Assembly: GCF_003945595.2 (NCBI RefSeq)
Contig: NW_024104376.1
Location: 1,116,001-1,180,000, forward strand
Direction: 5' to 3'
DNA: 64,000 bases
From: Pipra filicauda
Taxonomy: Eukaryota; Chordata; Aves; Passeriformes; Pipridae
Shown here: positions 1 through 12,790 of the stretch, one piece after another
Layout of the letters: every line of letters begins with the position of its first letter
Numbering within the stretch: position 1 is the stretch's first letter
Translations under genes and position numbers: made by a program
Notes under the pieces: model-generated
What the model was told of the DNA's origin: nothing
Seen by the model: only the letters and a program-made list of their open reading frames with translations
The model's database searches: none

Positions 1-1734
1 AAGCCTAGTCTTAAATGCTTCAATATTGTGAACCAGATTCTCAGCTGGTAGAGAGAGACAAATACCACTGAAGTCAATGAAAGTGTTCAAATATAAAAGG
101 GCTAAAAATGCAGCCTGAAATTTCTCTTCTGAGTTTTTTTCCCTTTGCTTTTGACCAACTGTTCTCAAAGTGACTGTTCTGGAAAGTATCCAGTCAAGAC
201 TAGTGTTAAAGGAGAACAGGAAAAATCCTCAAGCTAGATTTCAGAGTTGCCTTACAGCCAAAGACACAGTTGGTTGATTCCACACTATAGAAAAGCATTG
301 AATTAACATAATTAATTAATTAGGATTAGTGTTTCAGCTGAATTAAAATCCCAACACTGCATTTGTTTCATCAACCCAAATCCCCTGGAAAAGTTTTGCT
401 TTCCTATCTATTGAAGATAATAAGCTGGATGTTTGAAGCAGAGGGCCCTCACTGACATAATGTGTGACATAATGAGCTTTTGTCATGTGTTGACCTGGCC
501 AATGCATTTTATCCTTGGGGCATAATGGTTGAGTTTTTCCCCAGTATACTTTCAAGAGTTAATTTCTTTTCTCAGACACACTGTAGTACGCTTCAAGACA
601 CTTTCTCATGGCAAATTACTTCTGAGGTGTAACATCTTTGCTTTTAGTTAAAAAAACAATTCCCAAATTAATTGGGAATTGTGAGTTTTAAAATCAGATT
701 GTAATATTTATATATTTTCATTAATGTCAAAACTCCAGTTGGTGCATCAGAACATCTGCAATGTTTGGGAGTTCCCTGAATGCATCAAAAAATGTCAACA
801 CCAGCGCTTCATAGCTCCAGATTGAAGATTTCCACATGGACTGGAAAGAAATATGGTCAACAATTTAATAGTTAAATCAAAGCTTGGGAGGTTACCAAAT
901 GGTCCAGATGTATCTGTCTCGCTGCTGGAATCCCTTGTTGCTTTGCATGAATACAGGGTTTCCTCCTAGAAGTGATTACAAGTGTTTGTGTTCAGAAATG
1001 TCAGGAGGAAAAAGAAAAATAATGATAGAAAAGCTCGTGGCAGTCAGCCCTTCATTCCAGCCTCCTAACACACGGTATAAGGAGGGACTTCTTCATAATT
1101 GCATCAAACATCTTACATGACAGCAACTGCACATAATTTCAGCACTAGCAGCAACTGAAAAATATGTTCTTACTTTTCTTTAGTTGTTTGTTCTGTGAAC
1201 AGTAAAAACATTCACGGATAAAAAAGGTAAGTAAATAAATGGTTTCCATGGTGGAAAAAATAGCTGTTTGCTCTCTTCTCTGCCTTTTGATAGCTCTGTT
1301 CTGTACTGTTCTTTACCCTAGTTTGAAGCATTATTCTGAATTAGTTTTAGAATTGTCAATTATTTGGACTGCAGAAGGGGGCACACTCATGGACCAGAAT
1401 CCCAGTGTAATGCATGATCAGAGAGAACAAAGTCCTTGCGGCAAAAGGTTTTCAGTCTATAACCTGAGAAACAACAGATAAAGACACAGACGAATACAGA
1501 GAGTCAGTGAACATAATATGACAGTATTTGTGGTGGTACATTATAGCTGCCCAGGACCAGTTGGTGGCTCTAGTGTCACCAGGCACACTCGGAAACAAGA
1601 GGTCTGCTTCCACCAGAAGGAAATGTCCTTGGCACAGATTAATCACCAAACACTGACTGGGGACTGTGTGGGAGTTGACCCCAACCAACAGAGTGCCATG
1701 GACCATCCGAACAGCCCGCCAATGGAGACCGTAG
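1..1734. other. AT-rich stretch without a recognisable gene
   Basis: No recognisable coding exon, RNA gene or repeat family is seen. The longest open frames are under about 110 codons, in both orientations and overlapping, as expected by chance. A short perfect hairpin sits at 656-682. A strong acceptor-like tract ending in AG near 1180 is followed by a GTAAGT donor near 1228, but all three frames between them contain stops. The last 280 bases, next to the LTR at 1735, are GC-richer than the rest and have no identified origin. Confidence 0.55.
656..682. repeat. Perfect inverted repeat, 11-bp arms
   Basis: The arms ACAATTCCCAA and TTGGGAATTGT are perfectly complementary around a 5-base loop (ATTAA). 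Transcribed from either strand it would fold into a short hairpin. No terminator or microRNA precursor is implied, because the stem is too short for a precursor. Confidence 0.7.
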
Positions 1735-2227
1735 TGCCACGGTCCAAGGGGGGAGGGGAATGGGGCCATGACACAGCACAGACAGGTCCAGAGTCAAAGT
1801 AGAGGCGCAAATGGAAATGCTTTTATTGAGGTGTGCAGGGATTTTATGAGTTCAGGTGGGGAAAGGGCTAGAACATGGGGTGGAGCATGAGACAGACAAT
1901 CAGGGGAACAAATTGGGGTAGGGGCACAGGCAAAGGGGGAGGAACTGGGGAAGGAAAGGGTGAATCGTAACTGTCTCCTCTCTGCAGCTTTCTCAGCTAA
2001 TCAGAGGGAGGAGCAGGGAAGCAGGGAGCAGGCAAACTTGTAGAAAGCCCAGGCATGCCCAGGCTGTGCACTGTGTAGTGTGGATACAATGCAATATGCA
2101 TATTTGTAACCACATAATAACGATAAAGTCCATATAATAACTGTAAAGTCCATATAATAAAGTCCTTCTAAAGCATATCTTCCTTCATGCCTGGAACTGT
2201 TCCCACTCTGCTTCATGCTCCTTCACA
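1735..2227 (-). mobile_element. Endogenous retrovirus LTR (copy 1, solo-like)
   Basis: Read on the minus strand, this 493-base segment aligns end to end with the LTR at 58322-58794. It begins TGTGAAGG and ends GTGGCA, giving the TG...CA ends of retroviral LTRs. A TATA-like ATAAAA box (1841-1847) and an intact AATAAA polyadenylation signal (1822-1827) lie only about 20 bases apart, followed by a C-rich U5. U3 carries a tandem repeat. The flanking hexamers, read on the minus strand, are CAATGG and CTACGG. They agree at 4 of 6 positions, so any target-site duplication has decayed. No gag, pol or env is recognisable on the internal side (below 1735). It is most simply an old solo LTR; a truncated provirus cannot be excluded. 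Confidence 0.85.
2111..2165 (-). repeat. Variable-number repeat in LTR U3
   Basis: On the minus strand this part of U3 contains GGACTTTA three times, with the second and third units spaced 20 bases apart and separated by TTATTAT-type sequence. The LTR at 58322-58794 has the motif only twice at the equivalent place. Direct repeats in U3 are commonly enhancer elements in retroviruses; that function is inferred here. Confidence 0.7.
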
Positions 2228-5200
2228 CCATTGAGTTCCTGTTTCCAGAGCGTTGCTTGGTATTGCTTTATTTGCTAGTAGAGATTAAATCACTGACCAT
2301 CCTGATGGGACTTGATCTAAGCAAACCAGCTGCCTTTCCAGTGGTGTGAAATACAAGAAACTATATAGGATTTGTCCAGACCATCTTAATAACAATACAA
2401 TCTCAGCAAATAGGTACACTATTAGAGTAAACCATATGAACAAAATTAAGTGATTTTTTTTTTTTTTTCTTCACCAGAACAGTCTGTAAAACAAACATAC
2501 CCAAGAGTTTTAGAAAGGTTAGAAACCCTCAGGCTTTTGTGCATAGATCAGCTCCTAATGAATAGAGGATTGCCTCTTCTAGGGCCATTTCTGTGAACAA
2601 CTTCTTTTTCTCCCTCCAGAGCAGATGATAGTGTTCAATGTCTCACAAAGCCTACTGAAGGAGATGGACAACTTGTTCAACTTTTCATTTGTGCATGCAT
2701 TTTTTTGTATTTGCTATGTTAGACAAACCTGTTTTATTGAAACACATGCACATGTGTGCTTATGACACCCAAGGTTTGTGCATATGTGATGTATATAAAA
2801 CAAATCCACAAAAAAAAAATCAAAGACACTTTTAAACCATCTATTAGTGTATAACAGTGTAAACCATTTATACCTTTGTCTAAAGGAAAATGTTTTCCCA
2901 GTCCTACAACTGCTATATTTCAAGGCAGTCCATCATAACACTACCTGTCCTGTAGTGGTGGTGATGAATTGTGTAGTAAGGTTGTTACTGTAATCCTACC
3001 AAAAGAAAGTGAGAGGAAAAAAATCTTTTTTGCAAAAAAAAAATTATTTCTTCACAGAAGGATGTGTATTAGATTGAACAATTGTAAGAACTGAAAAAAT
3101 ATAGTCTGTTATGTGCCTTGATGTGGATCCCTTCATGTTGATAACTGGATTTTAATAATCCAAGTGGATTATTAGCTGTCATACCGCCCTGTGAATGTCC
3201 AATCAAATGTTCTCAAACCACTCCCTTGTTTAACTATTCAATGATCCTTCTGTCTCTCTTTCGTGTCTCCACAGCTTTTTTACTTATTCATAACATTTCT
3301 GGTTTACTTTGTTTTGTTTTTTCTTTAGACAGGAAAGAGATCCCTCTGGCTTTACAGTAACAAGGTAAGAAACGGAGTTTCTGTTTTCATAGTTACGGTA
3401 TTAGCAGTATTTCTTAGGGAGTGATAGTAGTGAGCTCTGATGGTTGTTGTTTAACAGTGGCTCCAAACCCTCTTAGATTATTTGCTGCACATTTGAATCA
3501 CTTCAGTTGGATGTAATGATAGTACCTACTCATATTCACAGAGAAGAATGTGCTACATGCGGTACAAAAGACTGGCAGATCCTCTCTTGTCACTATGGAC
3601 CCTTTGGGTCCTTTATCTTCTCAAGAAAAAATTATTTTATTGGGCCAGCCAGAGACATAGCAGTGATATTTGAATACTGCAAGAGTTTTTTGCAGCTGAA
3701 AGTTCTGTGATTTAGCATCAAGATAAGCAATTTGCATTTTAAGGAGCCAATGTACTTCAGATTGCATAATTTGCTTTGTTAGTGAAACAAGACTGAAGTG
3801 TTTTCCCTGCAGATCTGGCGACCAGTAGTTCTGGCTGAAGGCATGCTCACATTGTCCACTCACTGGCAAAACCAAGTCTTGCCTCCCTCTTCCCAGGCAT
3901 TGAATTCTACCTCCACCCATCTCCTTCACCTCATTGTCCCCTTCTGTTGGAACATGACATGTAGGGGAAACCATTTCAGTCAAATTATTCAGACTTAATT
4001 TTTTAAAAAAACAACCAATTTTTACCCAGATCATTTCATTAATTCAAAGCCCACCATGGGCCCACAGGCAGTGGGACCAGTACTTAGAAGGTGAGGGCTT
4101 TGAGGGACAGAGTAAAAGGGGAAGGTGATGGAAAACAAGGATCCAGCCATATGGGTGGCTTGATATGGCATCATCATGAAGAAAAAAAAGGAAATCAATT
4201 TTCCTGTATCGTGGGAAACTAATGAGTAAAGTACCATTTCAGGAACTGGAGTTGAGGCGAATCAGGCTAGAACTCAATTACTATGAATGGGACACAAATA
4301 GTTTCTAATGAGCACCAGGCTTTATATTGTGATTTAAAGCATAAAACTTCCATTTCAGTGGCATATAAACTAATTAATGGCAATGCAATGAAAACGAGTA
4401 ATATTTTTTTCTAAAGGCCACAATGGAAAGAAGCTTAACTGCTGCTTCTTGTTAAGTAAAAGTTCCAAATCTCACACATGAGTTGCAGTGTTTTTATTTT
4501 TTAGTAAAGGACATTTAGTCTTTAAAAAAATACAGAAAATCTGACTCATTTTTTAAATATGGAAAATAATCACCCTCTATTATACTTTCTACATTTCTTA
4601 TTTCTAGCTTACTGGAAACATTTCCCAGTAAATATTTTGGGATATTATTTAGTAATTTCTAAATGCCAACAAGTTTAGTCCTAACTTAGTCTGTCTGATA
4701 TTTGTGACATAAAAAAAGGAGCTTGAGGAAAACTACAACCAGTCTTGAACATGAAGAAAATGTTGCTCCCATTAAAATAATTGGATGTGTACAATGCACT
4801 GTAACTAAGGCTTTTGTATATTCACTGATGAGAAAATAAATAGTTTTAATGGCTTTGATATCATGATCATGCAAGACTCTGCCAGAACACATATTAGTAT
4901 GTTTTTTTTTCAGATAATTTCTTATTTTTCCCAAACCAATATGATGATGATGATGGGCAGAACTGTTTTAGTTATCCACCTGAAATTAAATCACCTACAC
5001 CAAAGACTCATAAATTGTTCAGAAAAAAAATCCGACCAAAGTTTGCCAACTCCCCTGCCCTAGTGCCACATATAACTTACAAGTGAAACTAAATCTCATA
5101 GCATGTATGTGAGCTTTGTACAAAGCAAAGACCATACTTAGATGCTGCAAAAATTAGGATATCCTTGGGAAGGGATCCTAGACATGTGCAAGGGCTTATG

Positions 5201-8200
5201 CCTACATGGGAGAAGAGCCAGGCAAAGTACAGGTATGAATGATGAGAGCTGTCCTTCTTCACAGCCAGAGCATCTAGAGACTTTCTATGTGGCGTAGCCT
5301 TCCTCAAACAGCTTAATTTAATCCTTTACCTATGACGTCCTTCTTATCGCTCCCTTTTGCCATCACCACGTATATCACAGGAGTGATATTCATTCATTCA
5401 TTATTAGAACTGGGCATTGACAAGTATATTTTAATAACGTATTCCTTACAAAGGCTGTTTATTAGGTTAGTATTTCTAGGCCTCTTTGTAATTAATCATA
5501 AGGTGTCCAAGACATATATTTTCATTTTCTCCCTGGATTTTTGATTCAATGAAAGCCCAAAAAGCTTGTATCCTAAATGAGAGCATGTTGGCACAACTGT
5601 GTGTGTTTGATATTATGCAATTCTGCTGCTGCAAGAACAATAACCACGATGGCATTTTTGCTGATTTTTTGTCTTGGCAAAGTGAAAATGTACCTTTTCA
5701 CTCCTTAGAGGAAAAAATTGCTCTAGTTAAAACATAATTTAAAAAAAAAAAATAGTTTAATGCTATTTGTTTAAGAACATAATGTGAAAACAATCTTGAC
5801 ACTGACAGCATTTTTTCTGGAAGGGCTTTTCTGGTCTGAGCTGCATGTTTTTGATCAATTTGAGAGAGTGAGACAAAGGGAGAAGAGCCAATTTGCCAAT
5901 AACTTTTTTCCAATGTGACATTATGGCTTCAGTTTTAGTTCTTATCAGGATTTCTTCAGCTGAAAGTTTTCCTAGTGAAAAAAGATGATTCACCCAAGTG
6001 TGACTTTTCCCACATATGGACCAGTTTTGAATGCATTTTTATTAAGAAAAACCTCTCCCAACAGACTAGCCCGTAAGAAGACCAGTGGCCACACTGGTAG
6101 TGACTCTGAACACTGACCCAGATGTGGGAAACCAGCTGTACCTCTTTTCCTTGTCCTGGTTAAGGGATTGTAATTTCTGAAAGAAATGGTAAAAAAAAAT
6201 TGGTGACAATATAAATTAATTGTCCTGCAAACACAACAGCAGAAAGCAGTAGTTAGGGAGAAAGTGAAGAGTACGGAAATGACAAATTATCAGTGGTTTC
6301 AAAACTAACCTCTTTTCTGCAAATGCATCTTTCTAGAGATGGTAAACCTGCGCAAATTGCAGCTGAGATCACTGGTACACCACAACAAATCTAGGCAACC
6401 ATCTTGAAGGAGAGGATTTTTAGAGCAGATAACGCTCAGTTTCCTTTCCATAATGTAACATTAATTGAATTCACTTGGTGAAAAATGCTAAATCAAATGT
6501 CGTGTTTAGGACTACCGCACAGCTTTTTTACAACAAGCAATTATCACCTATTAGCAATTCAGAGAGATACCCATTCAGGTCAAGATCCCTTTTTTCTTAT
6601 GTGTCAAAACAGCTCCTACAGTAGTAAAAAGGGAGAATATCTAAGACAAATAACATATAAATTATCTGCAATATATTTTTAAGAATTCCTAGATTAATGT
6701 TTTACAGGAAACATTTATCCTGAATGAAGTAATAAATGAACCTTTTTGACTTCCTTATATTTGAAACGCAGTAAATTCTTCAGAAATGGTCAGAAATATT
6801 TCTCAATGTTTCTGCAGAAATCTATCAACGAACATTTCATCTGAGCCTGATTAAACAGAGCAAAGCCACTGAGCATGACCAATTCCTTTTTAGTTTGCGC
6901 CAAAAAGCCTAATAAGAATTAAAGGTCCTAACATTCCTTTTTTCCACTCAGCATTGTATTTCCATAAAAAAATCCAGGAAAAAAGATGAGACAGGCAACA
7001 TGAGCATGCTGGGGCTTTCTCATCTTTGAAAGAAGTTCCTGGAAAAAGCTCCATGTATGTGACCCTTACAAAAAGAGCTGAATTAGAAGTTGTTTGGGAT
7101 CTTTTGTCAGTCAGTCACTTCTCTTTCCCCCATGATTTTAAAAACTCACACAGGCTGGGTTCCCAGTTCTTCATGTGAAGCCAGGGATACATTAAGGGAG
7201 GAAAATGCATAAGGGAGCAGGTAAATGGTTACTGAAGAAATATTTGTGTCATAACCTATAGCCATCCAGAAGCAGCTGTCAAAGAGCCAGTGAACCATAA
7301 AACGGCAGGGGTCAGCTATCCATCCGGACTGGTTTTCCAAAGCAGATATAGTAATAAATCCAGAGCTAGGCTCACAAAGAATTTGGGTTCCTTAGGTGCT
7401 GGATACAGATGCTTTCTAGACTTCCATAACATGATCTTTAAAGACACTATGTAAAAGTCTTGTGTAAAAAAAAAAGAAAAAAAAACTTGCAAAAATAAAT
7501 AAACTAAACAGAATCTGATATTCCACAATCTTTCCTCTCCTAACCTTCCTCTATCTGAGATACATTTGGGTTTGTTGTCAGGAATTAAATGCACCTGGCA
7601 AATATGAGATATGGGAGAGCTCTAGTGGACACAGAGATATTAGTTTCCCTCACTTCCTTTAAATAGTGAAGATTTATTTTGGTTACCTTCACTTGCCACA
7701 AGTCTTTCTTTCCAGTTTTCTTCTGATGTAGTGCTTTGAGAACAGGAGAAAATTAAAATGCACAATGACATAATTTGGAGGGGTTTTCTTTGTAATTAGA
7801 TAACACCATTGGTCTCATTAATGATTGTATATTTGTCTCTGTCTCATATCGTTTTCACTTTTCTTGAAAATCCCTTTCTTATCTCTGGTCCACAAGTTCT
7901 CGTCACCCTTTTTTCTCAGACGGTTTAGTCAAGTCAAGCCCAGAGCAGTTATTATTAACCTGTTATTGAGTTTGGAAGGTCACTGTTCTCATTTCAGACC
8001 TGAGAGCAATGAAAGCTTGTCTGCTATTTTGCAGCTACACTTACTGGTTTAACACAAGTTATGACTTCTGCCTAAGCATCTTGCCTCTCTGACTGCAGTC
8101 ATCTGATCCTCAAAGTGATCATCTCAACATCTTCCTACTTCAGCCAAAAATATGGGAGTTCCTCATAAAGAAAAAGGGAAAAAATGTTTGAAATTGTTCC

Positions 8201-11200
8201 TCATGAGCTTGGAAAATACGAAACTTTTGCTTAGATTTTCTGATAATAATAATTATTATCTATTAATTAAAGTTGGAAATGCCTATATTATATCACACAC
8301 TTACAAAGAGGTCAGTCCATTCCACCAGTAGGCAAATGTACTTGAGCACTGTGGAAGGACAGCAGTTTTGTTTATACAGTTTGACTTTTCTGTTAGACAT
8401 ACAGAAACAGATTGTGATAATCTTATGGAGTGCAAAGGGGAAACAGAACTGAGCAGTAGAAAGGGAAAGGAAGAGCAGTCCCTGACACCAGATGCTCAAG
8501 GGCTGAAAACGTAAGTTAAAGAGATGAAGGACACTGAAGGCACCAGTGAGAGAACCTGGGGGCAAAAGAGGAGTGTTGGAAGACTGGAGTGGAATGTGAA
8601 TGCCAGGTGTTGGATTCTAATGAAATAAATGAGAAGTTGTAGAAATTAACTGGGAGCTGAAGTGTGCATGAGTAATTAGTACTCCTGTTTCTCTGAATTT
8701 TTCCAAACTAACCTTCTCTAAGTCACCCACCTTACTGATATCTGTGCTTTCTTTCTGGTTATTTGTATCTATTTATTGCCTCTGGTCTTACACTTAGTAA
8801 TTTCCTGGGGAGGGATTCTTGCCTGATCATGGCTTGGTCAGTGGATCTTGGCTCAGCCCAATCAGGCATAAAATTAGTGCCAGCAATAGGTGAGGATGGC
8901 ATTGATAGGAATGGCCAACCGATGCCAAAATTTTTAACTGCATAAGAGCTGAAAACTGCTTGGACATGCAGAAAATTGTTCAGATTCATACAAGCTTTAA
9001 GAGCCAGCTGGCACCTGTTGGACCTGGATAAGCTCACCCCTACACCAGCATGCTCAGGAAAAAGCTGGAAGAATTCTTTCCTATATCTGCTGGGAATGGG
9101 TAAATAGTAGAAAAAGGAAAGGAAAGGGCAAAACTCTCACATGATTAAGATGAGACAATTGGAGAACAGTTTGAATTGGAAGGTATCTCATTAGGTCTTC
9201 TAGATCAACATAAAATGTCAACTTTTGGGGGAAAAAATCTCATTTAGCAACAGTCTTTTTTTTTCTTTTCTTTTTTTTTGCGGAGAGGAGCAGCTGATTT
9301 ATGATACTTGAACTCTCTAGATTGGCAAGACGACAGTGACAGGAGCACAAACACAGTCAATTTGGTAGCTGTACACACAAAGGAAAGTTAATTGGATAAG
9401 CAGGCACAAATAGCCCAAATAATGCCAAAATTTTTAAATTTGTGCATTTAAATGCCTCCTTGTTTTTGTTCCAAGTTATTAATTGCATCTCATTTTCTGG
9501 AAGCACTGAACATTTGGACTTTTGAAAATCAGGCACTGGAAAACTGATGCAAGTCATGCACCAGAAATGTATTTTTTCAGAATCACCAACAATTTTGTAA
9601 AATCTTGCTGTGATTTATATATTGCGCTTGTTGATAACTGTTAAAATATGGTAATTGTTGCAAGGCCTCTACTAAATTTCAAAAGAAAACTGATACTTTA
9701 AAGTCACAAGAATGTTGCTTTTTTTCAGTTTTAAAAAACAAGCATATCTCTATCTAGTGATCTTTCTTAATGAAGCAGGTCTTACACCTCCAACTGCCAG
9801 GCAAACAGGGAGATAAGCTGTCCAGATTGCTGTGCAGCCAGATACTTGCTAACTCCAGGAGAGCTGCCAGACTGCTTTCATTTGCAAAGAGCCTTCTTCG
9901 GTGTGCAGGTGACTTTTGTTTCTTCTAGATGTGGTGGAGGATTTAGCATTCTGTACCTTTAAGTAGGGCTTTATATATGTAAGACCGTCTCGCACTGTCA
10001 CTGTCCTAGGCTGCATGTTTGTCACTCTCTCCCTATCATGTCTGTTTTAATATTGGTGAAGATGCATTTCCTAACTGATCCACAGTTAAGCAAAGATAAT
10101 TGATTTTCCCCATTCTGAGTTCCTGACTCACATGAGATGCTTCAGAAACGGATTGAACAATTTTGTGTTATAACATGGAAGCCACTATACTTGCTGCTAT
10201 AGGAGGCTTCCCCCGTGAAGGGAAAGGGAAAAAGTCTGCTTGATTGCGAAGAGGGGACGTGGAAAAATAAGTTTGAAAAATACTTTCACTAGTAGGTAAA
10301 GGTAAAATGTCATAGTGGTGGTTCATCTAACTGCACTTCCTGCCTCTAGAGTCAAAGGCAGCTTAAATATTTCGTCCTAGACTATCAGGCTCATCTCACA
10401 GACTTTCAGTTTCATCATAGGTATGAATTAGACAGTGACAGCTACTTGAGTGAAAGGACATCCTCCCCATCAGAGCATTAGTGTCTGCTATGACTCAATT
10501 ACTACTTGAGTGAAAGGACATCCTCCCCATCAGAGCATTAGTGTCTGCTATGACTCAATTACAGAGCAGATGTGCTTCAAGGAGTCTCCTCTGCCACCCA
10601 GGTGGAGATGTGCACATAGCTTGGCAAGGGCACTCTGAAGAAGAGTGATACTCTAGTGGCCTTGGGCATGTGGGAGAGTGTTACAGATAAATAGATATTA
10701 CAGAAATACAGGTGGGATGCATGAGATAGGGGTGTGGGTTCTTTTAAAACAGGAACTAATCTCTTTTTCAGGGAGAAAAGAAGAAAATAAGTTTTTAATT
10801 ACTATGTAGTGGGGGCATTACTTCATGTTTACCTAGAAAGGATCTATAAAAAAGCCATCATTATCACAATATGCGTTTTCCATACTCAGTGAAGAAATTC
10901 TCTTACTAGAGTTGCTTGTGAAAAGTCTGTTCTTCCCTGAGCACACACTAGAACTGCAACTGTGTAGGTACAGATGTGAAAAATATCCCAATACTTCAAA
11001 CCAAACAGTTGCTGCCTTCTGCTGACAGATGGTTGTGAACAGTCTGCAGCTCTGGTCTCCACAACACACCTCTGTCACAGCCCGGGATGAAGTCGCTGCA
11101 TAGGCAGAGATTTTAACACTCGTCAATGTAGGCTGCATCCTAAAAAATAAATAACAGTTAAACTTAATTATTTCAGAAAAAAAAAAATCCTTCAGGGATA

Positions 11201-11800
11201 CTCTAACTTCCTTCTGTTTATCTTCATAGTAAAAGGAAAATTAAACCAGCAGATCAGCAGCTCCTGTTATTAACCGTGTTGGTTTCCAATAATCTCTACC
11301 ACCCACAGTTTTACTGACTAGTTTGATGGATAAGGATTTGTAGACAATTGATCATTGTCTTTGTAACACTCTAGTCACCAAACATGTATTTATGAATTGT
11401 ACACTTGTTGCTAAACAAGAATAATCCAGAGTGTCCACTCACGTCATCAGCCCCAGTTGCCACGGAGATGAGTCACAACAACTCTCTCTCAGGACACTGC
11501 CTGCTTGGGGAGCTCTTTGAGGGTTTTCCTGCTGTTCTTACACAATAAAAAGCAGCTTTGTAAAGCAAAATTGATGATTTAGTTCTGCTGTGCAATCAGA
11601 GAGATAATTTCTCCAGCAGTTCCAAAACTTCTATAAAATCAATTTCTGTGGCTATTCAAAAATTCTCAATATATCTTTGCATGAAAACAATTTGGATTTT
11701 AATCCTAAGCATTCTTATCCTCTAAAAAAACCCTCTAAAAAGTTTTAGAGAATTAAATTTTAAAGAATTAACTTCCCACCCTTTTTTTGTGCTCTGTGTG
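2228..11800. other. Long AT-rich region without a recognisable gene
   Basis: No gene or RNA gene is recognised. Open frames are short and scattered on both strands. Structures worth noting are a splice-flanked 36-base segment at 3329-3364, a near-perfect AT palindrome at 8242-8260 and a 60-bp tandem duplication at 10442-10562. The sequence otherwise looks like single-copy intergenic or intronic DNA with homopolymer A/T tracts. Confidence 0.5.
10442..10562. repeat. Perfect 60-bp tandem duplication
   Basis: The segment 10442-10502 is repeated exactly at 10502-10562, a period of 60 bases with no mismatch, giving two adjacent copies. The base just outside (10441 G against 10501 A) differs, which fixes the left boundary. 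Complete identity in non-coding DNA points to a recent duplication or an assembly artefact. No gene lies across it. Confidence 0.9.
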
Positions 11801-11890
11801 GAGTGGTGGTGGTGTTAGGTCTAGGCTGGACTTGATGATCTCAAAGGTCTTTTCTAACCTAATTGATTCTGTGATTCTGTGATTCTGTGA
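11801..11890 (+). mobile_element. CR1 LINE, 3'-terminal fragment
   Basis: Contains the conserved CR1 3' end (a GGCTGGACTTGATGATCTC-like block followed by AAAGGTCTTTTCTAACCT) and a tail of three direct ATTCTGTG units, the octamer tail of sauropsid CR1. Only about 90 bases remain, so the copy is heavily 5'-truncated, as usual for target-primed reverse transcription. Its tail points towards the oppositely oriented CR1 that starts at 12147. Confidence 0.9.
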
Positions 11891-12146
11891 AAGCAGGACT
11901 TGGTGAGGTCAATGGGGACACACCCACTTGTGTGTCAGAGAGTTGTTCTGAATGAGCTCCAAAGGAGAATTTAGATAAAAATTTACTGGCATTTGTGACT
12001 TCCCCATCATTACATCAGCACCTGCACAGATCAAGCACTCCCCAGCTCCATGACTCCAGATCGGACTCAGCATGTGATCACACACAGAGCACTTCACAGA
12101 TTTTCTGCTGAATTTTCTGCCAGCAGCAGGAGAACAGGTCAGTATT

Positions 12147-12790
12147 AGAATCATAGGATGGTTTGGGTTGGAAAGGCCCTTTAGAGACCTTCTAGTTCCA
12201 ACCCTCTTGCCGTGGTCAGGGACACTTTCCACTAGAAACGCTCAGGGCTCCATCCAGTCTGGCCTTAACCACTTACAGGTGTCTGGCATCCAGAACTTCT
12301 CTGGGCAACCTGTTCCTGTGCTTCACCACCCTCACAGTCAAGAATTTCTTCCTAATATCCAGCCTAAAACTACCCTTGTTCAGTTTAAAGCCATTACCCC
12401 TTATTCTATCCCTACATGCTCTTATTAAAAGTCTCTCTCCAGCTCTCTTGTAGCTCCTGTTAGGTACCGAAAGACTGCAATAGGATCTCTTTCCCTTCTC
12501 CAGGCTGAACAATCCAATTCTCTCATCCTTTCCACATAGGAGAGGCACTATAGCCCTCTGATCATCTTTGTGGCTCTCCTCTGGCCTCTCTCCAACTGGA
12601 CCTTGTTGGACTCAACAGCTCATCCTTCCTGTGCTGAGGACCACAGAGCTGGACACAGCACTCCAGGTGCAGAGGAGAGAGGCAGAATCCCCTTCCTTGA
12701 CCTGCTGCTTACACGGTTGGTGACACAGCCCAGGACACGGTTGGCTTTCCGGGCTGCAAGTACACATTGCTGTCTTATGTCTGGTTGTAT
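12147..12790 (-). mobile_element. CR1 LINE, 5'-truncated 3' fragment
   Basis: Begins with the reverse complement of the CR1 3' end (GAATCATAGGATGGTTTGGG, then TTGGAAAGG) and runs into the reverse complement of the C-terminal coding part of ORF2. Minus-strand translation of 12620-12768 gives CR1-like ARKANRVLGCVTNRVSSRSR. Minus-strand 12273-12400 gives a degraded [20 protein letters not shown] block. Frames change between these blocks, so the copy is a pseudogene fragment of about 640 bases. CR1 ORF2 normally encodes endonuclease plus reverse transcriptase; only the region downstream of the RT core survives. Confidence 0.92.

Noticed and set aside
1180..1228. Acceptor-like tract and GTAAGT donor flanking a short segment
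   Set aside because: All three frames between the sites contain stop codons, so it is not a coding exon. A non-coding exon cannot be excluded but has no support.
3621..4034. 137-codon minus-strand open frame
   Set aside because: No recognisable motif, and a plus-strand frame overlaps it. Vertebrate genes of this kind would normally be split into exons.
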